Shown here: one piece after another, positions 1 through 6,204 of the stretch | How the letters are laid out: every line of letters starts with the position of its first letter | Position numbering within the stretch: the stretch's first letter is position 1 | Assembly: GCA_008363265.1 (NCBI GenBank) | Contig: RHKR01000122.1 | Coordinates: 1 to 6,810, forward strand | Direction: 5' to 3' | Source: Chlorobiota bacterium | Lineage (GTDB): Bacteria > Bacteroidota > Ignavibacteria > Ignavibacteriales > Ignavibacteriaceae | Length of the DNA stretch: 6,810 bases | The notes under the pieces: generated by a model | Databases searched by the model: none | The model's input: the letters and a program-made list of their open reading frames with translations, nothing else | What the model was told of the DNA's origin: nothing | Position numbers and translations under genes: made by a program

Positions 1-345
1 CCCCAGGCCAAGTATCAAAGAAGTCTTGACCTTATCAATTGGTTTCATAAGAGGGGTCTTAAGACCAAAAGCGGGATCATGGTGGGGATAGGGGAGACCA
101 AGGAAGAGGTTGTTGAACTTATGCACGATCTTGTTGATCACAAGTGTGATATTCTTACCATCGGTCAGTATCTGCAACCCACCGTTAATCATCTTCCGGT
201 TCATAGATTTGTGACTCCTGATGAGTTCAGTTTCTATAAGGAAGAGGGACTCAAAATGGGATTCAAGATCGTTGAATCGGCACCGCTTGTAAGAAGTTCT
301 TATCATGCTGACAAACAGGCCAGAATGGTTACAGTTGAAAATTAA
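1..345 (+). CDS. lipA: Lipoyl synthase LipA, C-terminal part (5' end outside window)
   Basis: This is the last 114 codons of a radical-SAM lipoyl synthase. The enzyme inserts two sulfur atoms into octanoyl chains on lipoyl carrier proteins such as E2 subunits and GcvH, in the cytoplasm. The reading frame is open from base 1 and reads [12 protein letters not shown], then [12 protein letters not shown], then [10 protein letters not shown] and [13 protein letters not shown], and ends with the [10 protein letters not shown] motif; all are in the order found in LipA. The RSSY motif (window residues 98-101) is known in the family to supply a serine ligand to the auxiliary 4Fe-4S cluster, so the functional C-terminus is intact. 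The CxxxxCxxxxxC and radical-SAM CxxxCxxC cysteines lie upstream, outside the window. The family is about 300 residues long, so roughly the first 60% is missing. No lipB or other lipoate gene is visible, and the gap that follows suggests the transcription unit ends here. Confidence 0.96.
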   Translation, partial: PQAKYQRSLDLINWFHKRGLKTKSGIMVGIGETKEEVVELMHDLVDHKCDILTIGQYLQPTVNHLPVHRFVTPDEFSFYKEEGLKMGFKIVESAPLVRSSYHADKQARMVTVEN

Positions 346-347
346 CG

Positions 348-372
348 ATGTTTTAACATATTTAGTTTTTTT
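348..372 (+). terminator. Weak terminator-like element after lipA
   Basis: A short inverted repeat, ATGT-TTTA-ACAT (348-359), lies just after the lipA stop and is followed by a T-rich stretch that includes seven T's at 366-372. The stem is only four A/T-rich base pairs, so intrinsic termination here is doubtful. It is listed because it is the only candidate between lipA and the next gene. Confidence 0.2.
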
Positions 373-400
373 ACAAGCAGCGAATGGTTTTATTTAAAAT
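370..400 (+). promoter_or_regulatory. Possible sigma-70-like promoter for the exported-protein cluster
   Basis: TTTACA (370-375, five of six matches to TTGACA) and TAAAAT (395-400, five of six matches to TATAAT) are separated by 19 bp, slightly longer than ideal. They sit in the 75-bp AT-rich gap between lipA and the exported-protein genes, where a promoter would be expected. Transcription would begin close to 407, leaving a leader of about 14 nt. The clear Bacteroidota pattern (TTTG then TAnnTTTG) was not found. In such AT-rich DNA this match could be chance. Confidence 0.3.
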
Positions 401-420
401 CACATTTTTTTATTTTTCAG

Positions 421-2496
421 ATGAACATTAGAAGACTACTACTCGTAACACTCGCCTTACAGTTAACTCTGATCGCTCAGCAGGAGATACCTTCTCTGAA
501 CGCCTTTCGGAAGGACGACAATTCAAAATACACCTCGATCGGTAACCTCGGTATCACTATTACGAACTTCGGTACGTATGGCCACGGTTTTGCCCTCTGG
601 CCACAGCAACCCTCCGGTGAATACCCAAAGGGGAGTGGCATTGAGCATATCTTCGACGGCGGCCTCTACATAGGCGGATTTATCAGCAATGATGCACAAG
701 GTTCCGGTAAAACCGGTCCTTTTGTTACAACTGCTGCTGTGGATGCAGCATCAGTTTCAGCCAGAGGTGGTGGATTTGAATTCACAAATTCCAAAGAAGC
801 AGTTGTAGTTGAACGCTCCTCACTTCTGACCTCCCGTTATTACAAGCCTCAGGCAGTCTCTCACCAGGATTTTGTGATGGAGTTTACCGACACCAATCTT
901 GTTTGGGAGAACGGTGAACCGATCCAGGAGCACAGCCCGTTGGGAGTGGGCGTTCATCTTGAAACCTATGCATGGAATTTTCCCTTCGCTGATTTCTTCG
1001 TGATCTTTAACTACACCATCAAAAATGTCTCCAATAAATATCTCGACAGCGTTTATGTGGGATTGTGGACAGATGCCGTTGTGAGAAACACAAAGATCAC
1101 TTCGCCGGGCGGTTCAGCCTTTTTTAACAAGGGCGGAAACGGCTACATGGATTCCATTAAGGTTGCTTACGAGTTTGATTCAAATGGTGATATTGGTTTT
1201 ACCGATAGCTACCTCGGTATACAGTTCCTGGGCTCTGACACACCCTACGACAGTGTAAATTTTGTTAATTGGCAGTTCAGAAATACCGCGGATCCGCTTT
1301 TCTTTGCGCCTCAGACCGATCAGGACCGCTACGTAAAGATGCAGGGTTTCTTCGGAGGAAACGCAAGATACAAATACGGAGTTACTCCCGCCACGCTTAA
1401 AACCCCTTCAAACAGGTCGATACTCCTTTCCGCGGGCGGATTCAAGAAGATAGCTCCCGGTGATTCCATCAATGTGGTGTTTGCAATTGTCGCGGCAAAA
1501 AAATTTGGTGAAGATCCTGCTGCTCTTGATTCTGATGAACAGCGAAAGAACCTTATTGTAAATGCCGACTGGGCGATGAGAGCCTACAGCGGTGAAGACA
1601 AAAACAGAAATGGAGTACTCGATCCGGGTGAAGATCTTGACGGCGATGGAAAGATAACACGTTACATCCTGCCGGCACCTCCAGTTTCACCGAGAGTGGT
1701 GGCAGTTCCGCAGAACGGCAAGGTTACCCTCTATTGGGACAGATCTGCCGAAGCCAGTGTTGATCCGATATCAGGTCTCCGCGATTTCGAAGGTTACAGA
1801 ATATACAGATCGAACGCAGGTTTCGATTTCCAAAACAATTCTACCGAGGCTCAAGCCCTCGTGAAAATGGCTGAGTTCGACAGTACCGGAAATTCACTTT
1901 TCTTTAATACAGGCTTCCACTATGTTGAACTTGCCCAACCGGTAAAATTTGAGCGTGACCCAACAGAATACTGGTATAAGTTCGATGTGGATAATCTACT
2001 GAACGGCTGGCAGTATCTCTTCAATATATCCGCTTTCGATAAAGGTGATCCAGTAAACCGCATCGAGAGTCTGGAATCAAGTTATCTATTTAATATTCAA
2101 AGAGTTATCCCGGGGACACTTCCTACATCACAGGAAGATGTCGAGATCGGTGTCTATCCGAATCCATACTATGGAAATGCTTACTGGGATGGTTCATTCG
2201 AGCGTTTGCGTAAACTCTATTTTTATAATCTACCCGCCCGTGCCGAGATCGTTATCTATACCTTGGCAGGGGATGTGATCAAGAAGATAGATCACAGCGG
2301 CAGCAGCAATGGAAGTGACCTCAGATGGTTCGAGAATTTCTCGCCGGGAGCCACTCAGAAAATGTCAGGTGGAGAGCATGCCTGGGATCTTATCTCTGAC
2401 GGCGACCAGGCTATAGCTACCGGTTTGTATCTTTTCACCGTGAAAGATCTTGATACCGGTAAGATCAAAAAAGGCAAGTTTTTAGTTATCAAATAA
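421..2496 (+). CDS. Secreted FN3-like protein with EF-hand-like loops and divergent T9SS C-terminal tail
   Basis: This is a 691-residue exported protein of unknown function. Residues 1 to about 20 are a signal peptide (basic NIRR, then a leucine-rich core, cleavage probably near A19/Q20), which supports the ATG at 421. A long N-terminal region (about 35-380) contains motifs such as SIGNLGITITNFGTYG and GSGIEHIFDGGLYIGG; I recognise this pattern from Ignavibacteria and Calditrichota surface proteins but know no activity for it. Residues 393-404 form an EF-hand-like loop (D393, N395, N397, G398, L400, E404), followed directly by a second, partial D405-D407-D409-G loop. A fibronectin-III-like module follows at about 420-560 (VTLYWDRS, FEGYRIYRS, YLFNISAFD). 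Residues 574-691 look like a type IX secretion tail: VYPNPYYGN, IVIYTLAGDVIKKI, TGLYLFTVKD and KGKFLVIK. There is no Shine-Dalgarno sequence; the bases before ATG are T-rich, which is common in Bacteroidota. It is the first gene of the cluster and lies 13 bp before the next. Confidence 0.85.
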   Translation: MNIRRLLLVTLALQLTLIAQQEIPSLNAFRKDDNSKYTSIGNLGITITNFGTYGHGFALWPQQPSGEYPKGSGIEHIFDGGLYIGGFISNDAQGSGKTGPFVTTAAVDAASVSARGGGFEFTNSKEAVVVERSSLLTSRYYKPQAVSHQDFVMEFTDTNLVWENGEPIQEHSPLGVGVHLETYAWNFPFADFFVIFNYTIKNVSNKYLDSVYVGLWTDAVVRNTKITSPGGSAFFNKGGNGYMDSIKVAYEFDSNGDIGFTDSYLGIQFLGSDTPYDSVNFVNWQFRNTADPLFFAPQTDQDRYVKMQGFFGGNARYKYGVTPATLKTPSNRSILLSAGGFKKIAPGDSINVVFAIVAAKKFGEDPAALDSDEQRKNLIVNADWAMRAYSGEDKNRNGVLDPGEDLDGDGKITRYILPAPPVSPRVVAVPQNGKVTLYWDRSAEASVDPISGLRDFEGYRIYRSNAGFDFQNNSTEAQALVKMAEFDSTGNSLFFNTGFHYVELAQPVKFERDPTEYWYKFDVDNLLNGWQYLFNISAFDKGDPVNRIESLESSYLFNIQRVIPGTLPTSQEDVEIGVYPNPYYGNAYWDGSFERLRKLYFYNLPARAEIVIYTLAGDVIKKIDHSGSSNGSDLRWFENFSPGATQKMSGGEHAWDLISDGDQAIATGLYLFTVKDLDTGKIKKGKFLVIK
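1597..1653 (+). other. Tandem EF-hand/dockerin-like calcium loops in the FN3-like protein
   Basis: Residues 393-404 read DKNRNGVLDPGE, with acidic or amide residues at loop positions 1, 3 and 5, Gly at 6, Leu at 8 and Glu at 12, as in a canonical 12-residue EF-hand loop. Residues 405-411 (DLDGDGK) start a second loop that lacks Glu at its twelfth position, so it is dockerin-like or partial. The pair links the N-terminal region to the FN3-like module and may stiffen that joint when calcium binds, which is inference. Confidence 0.6.
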
Positions 2497-2498
2497 AA

Positions 2499-2503
2499 AA
2501 GGA
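2499..2503 (+). promoter_or_regulatory. Ribosome binding site for the OB-fold-like protein
   Basis: AAGGA ends six bases before the ATG at 2510 and lies between the TAA of the upstream gene and this start. It is the only well-placed Shine-Dalgarno sequence among the cluster genes, and it fixes the start at 2510, directly ahead of a good signal peptide. Confidence 0.65.
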
Positions 2504-2509
2504 CCAAAA

Positions 2510-4600
2510 ATGAAAAGATACCTCCTTCTTTTCACATTTTTGCTGATGGGTGTCGGATTTAGTCAGACCTACCCTCTGCTCACAATCCAGCAGTTAACCA
2601 CCACTCCTGACTCGGTGCTTTCACCCGGAACTGAATTTTCCGACTATATCGGTGATACAGTGCGCCTCAGAGGAACAATTCTAGTTGCTCCTGTAGTTAA
2701 TGCTTCCACCGACAGAAGAAGAATTATAGCCGCAGGTGGTCGCTGGTATGCTTATGTGCAGGACCCAAGTGGACAGCCTTTCAGCGGAATCACAGTTATT
2801 CAGAATGATACAACAGGTGTAAACCAAAATACAGGATTTGACCTTGTTGATACTGCTCAGGTCTGGGAATTCACCGCGGTTCTCTCTGTTTTCTTAGGCA
2901 ATACGATACAGGCAAATTTGCTTGTTAACCCTCCAACACCTGTACAGTTCATTTCACAGGCGACTCAGAGACCTGCTCCACTCGAACTTCCAATGACCAC
3001 TTTCATGGAGAACGGTGTTCTTAAGGGAGAAGGCGAAAAGTACGAAGGTATGTATGTCGTCATCAGAAATGTACTGACCAGTGACAGAAATGCTTCTTCC
3101 GGCACCTTCAGATTCAATGATGGTAACGGTAACTACATGACAATGTACGATCAGTCCGGTTACTTTACCCGGAGGGCTCACAGATTAACAGGGCTCACAG
3201 ATTACGATGCTCCTGCAGACGGCACATTCCTCGAATACATCAGAGGCGTTGTTCACACAAGAGCCGATGGTTATTATATAGTTCCACTCTATCCCGGCGA
3301 CATGGTTGTTGGAGCTACCCCTCCCAGCATTTCAAGCATCACGAGAAACAATGCTTATGTTGGCCCCAATGTTCCCGTGGAAGTTTCCTCGAGGATCGTC
3401 GACCTCGATGGCCGGATCACTTCAGCCAAGGTTTATTACAGAGTTAACATGGGTGGATACACTGAACTTCCTCTAACGAGAGGTGTTGCCGATACCAACG
3501 TTTTCTCAGGTACCATCCCCGGCGTTGCTCAGGATTCTGCAGTTGTTGATTACTTCTTCTGGGCTCAGGATAATGAGAACAGAATAACCATGAACCCTGC
3601 TGATACTTCACGTAACAGATGGTTCTACCCTGTGCTCAATAGACCCCTTACAATCCAGGATGTGCAGTACAGCCCTTACGGTTCGGGATTCAGCGCGCTG
3701 AACAACTACCGCGTTAGTCTTACCGGTGTTGTAACTGCCGATACTTCAGATATACCCGGTTTTGGCTCTACCGCATTAAGAGTCTATATACAGAACGGTT
3801 CATCTCCATGGTCCGGTATCTGGGTTAAAGGTTTTGACGCTCTGAATCTGAAGAGAGGTGACAATGTTACGGTTAGTGGCAAGGTTGTTGAAGACTTTAA
3901 CGTTACATGCCTTGATTCAGTTACGGCCATCGTCGTAAATTCAACCAATAACCCTCTACCTGCAGTCATCGAAGTATCTACCGGTACGATCGGTGCGAAA
4001 GCGGGCGGTGTTGTTGATGCTGAAAAATATGAAAGCGTTCTTATCAAATACACCAACCCGATCATCACCAGAACCAATGCTGACCTTAGTGGTAACTTTG
4101 GTGAGATGCTCGTGGATGATAACTCCGGCGGTACAAGAGTTGAACTGCAGGACGGCAACCACCAGTATCACAACAACTGGGAGCCAAACCTGACAGGTAT
4201 TCAGGTTGACTCGCTTGCCAGATTCTCGTCACTGTCAGGTGTACTCTATTTCTCATTCTCGAACTGGAAATTGGTACCCCGCAAAGATGATGATCTTGCA
4301 GGTTACACCACAATTGTTGAGAATGAATCAGTACCTGTTGAGTTCGCACTGAAACAGAATTATCCCAATCCTTTCAATCCATCAACTGCCATTGAGTTCA
4401 GCCTCCCGAAAGGTGACAACGTTAAACTCGAGATATTTGATGTACTTGGAAGAAAGGTACAGACTCTTATCAGTGAATTCAAGGAAGCCGGCAATTACAA
4501 AGTTTACTTCAATGCTGCCTCACTTCCTTCAGGCGTGTATCTCTATAAGATCGACGCGGGTGCCAATACATCCGTGAAGAAAATGATTCTGATGAAGTAA
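2510..4600 (+). CDS. Secreted protein with duplicated OB-fold-like modules, Ig-like module and T9SS type A sorting domain
   Basis: This is a 696-residue exported protein. Residues 1 to about 19 are a signal peptide (MKRYLLLFTFLLMGVGFSQ). Two homologous blocks follow, at about 24-268 and 380-598. Each opens with LTIQ, then a beta-rich segment with a Y(V/I)Q...SGI signature (82-94 and 426-437), then a second segment with an EKYE signature (about 176-179 and 505-508) and a (I/L)VP... end. The pattern resembles OB-fold modules found beside secreted nucleases of the YhcR/ExeM type, but no endonuclease/phosphatase domain or catalytic motif is present, so nuclease activity is not supported. Between the blocks, about 271-373 is an Ig-like module (DLDGRITSAKVYYRV, VVDYFFWAQDN). 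Residues 609-696 are a canonical T9SS type A sorting domain (QNYPNPFNPST, IFDVLGRKV, LPSGVYLYKI, KKMILMK), which directs export across the outer membrane and usually leads to surface attachment or release. Its likely role is a surface binding protein; the ligand is unknown. Confidence 0.85.
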   Translation: MKRYLLLFTFLLMGVGFSQTYPLLTIQQLTTTPDSVLSPGTEFSDYIGDTVRLRGTILVAPVVNASTDRRRIIAAGGRWYAYVQDPSGQPFSGITVIQNDTTGVNQNTGFDLVDTAQVWEFTAVLSVFLGNTIQANLLVNPPTPVQFISQATQRPAPLELPMTTFMENGVLKGEGEKYEGMYVVIRNVLTSDRNASSGTFRFNDGNGNYMTMYDQSGYFTRRAHRLTGLTDYDAPADGTFLEYIRGVVHTRADGYYIVPLYPGDMVVGATPPSISSITRNNAYVGPNVPVEVSSRIVDLDGRITSAKVYYRVNMGGYTELPLTRGVADTNVFSGTIPGVAQDSAVVDYFFWAQDNENRITMNPADTSRNRWFYPVLNRPLTIQDVQYSPYGSGFSALNNYRVSLTGVVTADTSDIPGFGSTALRVYIQNGSSPWSGIWVKGFDALNLKRGDNVTVSGKVVEDFNVTCLDSVTAIVVNSTNNPLPAVIEVSTGTIGAKAGGVVDAEKYESVLIKYTNPIITRTNADLSGNFGEMLVDDNSGGTRVELQDGNHQYHNNWEPNLTGIQVDSLARFSSLSGVLYFSFSNWKLVPRKDDDLAGYTTIVENESVPVEFALKQNYPNPFNPSTAIEFSLPKGDNVKLEIFDVLGRKVQTLISEFKEAGNYKVYFNAASLPSGVYLYKIDAGANTSVKKMILMK
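2579..3313 (+). repeat. Protein-level repeat, copy 1 (double OB-fold-like block)
   Basis: Residues 24-268 of the 696-aa protein. Landmarks are LTIQ at 24-27, YVQD...SGI at 82-94, EKYEGMYVVI from 176, and VPLYPGD at 258-264. The same landmarks recur in the same order in copy 2. The similarity is visible in protein and is not obvious in DNA, which points to an old duplication. Confidence 0.5.
3647..4303 (+). repeat. Protein-level repeat, copy 2 (double OB-fold-like block)
   Basis: Residues 380-598 of the 696-aa protein. Landmarks are LTIQ at 380-383, YIQN...SGI at 426-437, EKYESVLIKY from 505, and VPRKDDD at 589-595. This copy is about 25 residues shorter than copy 1. The segment VSLTGVVTAD...VTVSGKVVEDF is the most typical OB-fold-like part of the protein. 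Confidence 0.5.
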
Positions 4601-4613
4601 TTTCCTTTAACTT

Positions 4614-4640
4614 AAGGAGGCTCCTTGCCGGGGCCTCCTT
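4614..4640 (+). terminator. Strong intercistronic hairpin (terminator, attenuator or mRNA-stability element)
   Basis: AAGGAGGCTCC (4614-4624) pairs with GGGGCCTCCTT (4630-4640) around a TTGCC loop, giving an 11-bp stem with one G-U pair. It lies 13 nt after the stop of the OB-fold-like gene and 10 nt before the next ATG. The following bases, TGGATTATTT, hold only a poor T tract, so termination may be partial and allow read-through to the lipoprotein and receptor genes. The left arm contains AAGGAGG, a near-perfect Shine-Dalgarno sequence, but at 30 nt before the ATG it is too far away for normal use and is buried in the stem. Confidence 0.6.
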
Positions 4641-4650
4641 TGGATTATTT

Positions 4651-6204
4651 ATGAAGCTCCAAAAAAAGATTCTCATACTTCTTTCTACAGTTCTGATTTT
4701 AGGCCTGTCCTCTTGCAAGGATAATATGACGGGTGTACCCGTGGGTAATCAGCCTCCGCAAACACACCTTTTTCTATATCCTGACTCGACAGTAGCCCAG
4801 CAGCCTAGTAAACTTACGGTCAACTGGTGGGGTGATGACCCCGACGGACTGGTAGTAGGGTACTATTTCAGCTGGGACGAGAGAAACTGGTCATTTACAT
4901 TGAAGAATGACAGTGCTTTCGCCCTGCAGATCGGTGCGGCAGACACTTCCTATAATTTTCAGGTAAGTGCGGCCGATAACGGCGGAAATGGTGTCTACGA
5001 TAACAGCGTGGTACAGAACGGAATAAACTATGGTGCTGAACCATTCGTTGACGCCAACAACAATGGTGTTTACGACGCGGGCGAAAAATTTTATGATATC
5101 GGGTTGATAGATCCCACTCCGGCAAATCTGAAGTTCCCGATCAAGAATACACCACCAACTATTGAGTGGGATACCCTCACTGTTATTCCCGCATCCTCCT
5201 TACCTGTTATGACCTTCAGATGGCGGGCCGCGGATTTGGATGGCGATGAGTCGATCCAGAAGATAAACATTGTCCTGAACGATACTACGAACGCTGCGAA
5301 TGTGGTTGAACTTCGCGGTAATACACGCTTGGTTACTCTAAGAGTTCGTGATTTTCAGTCAGCCAACCCCGAGACAGAAATATTGATCGATGGAGCTGAA
5401 TTCAATATCTACCCTGTTAAACTTAAAGGGATGGTGCTTAACGGATTCAACAAGGTTTTTGTTCAGGCTGTTGATATATCCGGGGCAAAAACACCTTATA
5501 TTGAAGTACCCGGCCCGAACAAGACCTGGTATGTCAGGAAACCTGTCGGCAAGATGCTTCTTATTGATGACTATGCCACAGCCGATGATGCAACAGCGTT
5601 CTACAATAATCAGCTTTCCTCGATCCAGGGTGGAGTATTGGCAGGTAAGTTTGACACCCTTAACATATCGGGTAAACAGATACCATTTTTCAGTTATAAT
5701 TTCTACCTGACCATCAAACTTTTCGACTACATTGTCTGGTATGCAGATAACAATCCCTCGATCCCTGCAGCACAGAATGTTGTAGATAAATATCTCGCTA
5801 ATGGCGGAAAGATATTTATGTCGATGCAGTTCCCGAGGAATCCTACACCTGAGATCAGGGATCTGCGTGAGTTTTTACCCGTGGATTCGATCTCACGGCT
5901 CATTCAGGTTTTACCTACCGGGGTTGAATTCGTTGTGGAGTCAGGAAATCCTGCAAACAATGGCTATCCCACGTTGAAAACTTCCACATCCGTTCTGGGT
6001 AATTTCGGTCTCTATCCGAATACCACACTTGCACGACCGATCTATCTCTCATCGGGTACACAGATCCCGGGTCATGTTGGGTTCATCAACGGAAATAAAA
6101 ATCTTTTCTTTTTCGGATTACCGCTTAACAAGTTGAACGGTAATTCAAATGTCAGTCAACTCTTCGAAAAGGTACTTTTCGGTGAGTTCGGTATTACGAT
6201 ATGA
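4651..6204 (+). CDS. Lipoprotein with Ig-like modules, EF-hand-like loop and flavodoxin/glutaminase-like C-terminal domain
   Basis: This is a 517-residue predicted lipoprotein of unknown function. The N-terminus has a basic start (KLQKK), a hydrophobic core and a lipobox LSSC with C22 as the lipidation site, followed by KDN, which is partly like the Bacteroidota surface-export signal (Lys then acidic residues). No other in-frame start lies nearby. Residues about 34-116 form an Ig/FN3-like module (NWWGDDPDG 58-66, YYFSWDERNW). An EF-hand-like loop occupies 134-145 (DANNNGVYDAGE). A second Ig-like module spans about 155-290 (RWRAADLDGDE, VFVQAVDISGAKTPY). From about residue 299 to the end an alpha/beta domain begins with GKMLLIDDY and continues with LFDYIVWYADN and KYLANGGKIFMS, which resembles the flavodoxin-like fold of class I glutaminase/ThuA-type domains; no Cys-His-Glu triad is apparent, so a binding role is more likely than catalysis. 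It overlaps the receptor gene by ATGA, suggesting translational coupling and a physical partnership. No strong Shine-Dalgarno is present (only a weak GGA at 4642-4644). Confidence 0.85.
   Translation: MKLQKKILILLSTVLILGLSSCKDNMTGVPVGNQPPQTHLFLYPDSTVAQQPSKLTVNWWGDDPDGLVVGYYFSWDERNWSFTLKNDSAFALQIGAADTSYNFQVSAADNGGNGVYDNSVVQNGINYGAEPFVDANNNGVYDAGEKFYDIGLIDPTPANLKFPIKNTPPTIEWDTLTVIPASSLPVMTFRWRAADLDGDESIQKINIVLNDTTNAANVVELRGNTRLVTLRVRDFQSANPETEILIDGAEFNIYPVKLKGMVLNGFNKVFVQAVDISGAKTPYIEVPGPNKTWYVRKPVGKMLLIDDYATADDATAFYNNQLSSIQGGVLAGKFDTLNISGKQIPFFSYNFYLTIKLFDYIVWYADNNPSIPAAQNVVDKYLANGGKIFMSMQFPRNPTPEIRDLREFLPVDSISRLIQVLPTGVEFVVESGNPANNGYPTLKTSTSVLGNFGLYPNTTLARPIYLSSGTQIPGHVGFINGNKNLFFFGLPLNKLNGNSNVSQLFEKVLFGEFGITI
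5050..5085 (+). other. EF-hand-like calcium loop in the lipoprotein
   Basis: Residues 134-145 read DANNNGVYDAGE: Asp at loop position 1, Asn at 3 and 5, Gly at 6, an aromatic at 8, Asp at 9 and Glu at 12. It closely matches the DKNRNGVLDPGE loop in the first gene of the cluster. It lies between the two Ig-like modules, where calcium binding could fix their orientation (inference). Confidence 0.55.

Noticed and set aside
3784..4158. Minus-strand open frame of 124 codons inside the OB-fold-like gene
   Set aside because: It lies wholly within a well-supported + strand gene, its protein is low-complexity Ser/Thr/Leu-rich with no motif, and no ribosome binding site or promoter is evident.
2510..4600. 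Annotation of the OB-fold-like protein as a secreted nuclease
   Set aside because: The OB-like segments resemble nuclease-associated modules, but no endonuclease/exonuclease/phosphatase or SNase catalytic region is present; the rest is Ig-like module and sorting tail.
4614..4640. Riboswitch before the lipoprotein gene
   Set aside because: The gap is only 50 nt and contains a single hairpin with no conserved aptamer core, so a ligand-binding riboswitch is not supported.
5390..5710. Plus-strand open frame of 106 codons in another frame of the lipoprotein gene
   Set aside because: The main frame has clear domain patterns across this stretch, while the alternative frame has no recognisable motif or initiation signal.
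4651..6204. Lipoprotein as a SusD homolog
   Set aside because: SusD proteins are mostly helical with TPR-like repeats. This sequence is beta-rich Ig-like in the first half and alternating alpha/beta in the second, with no SusD motif that I recognise.
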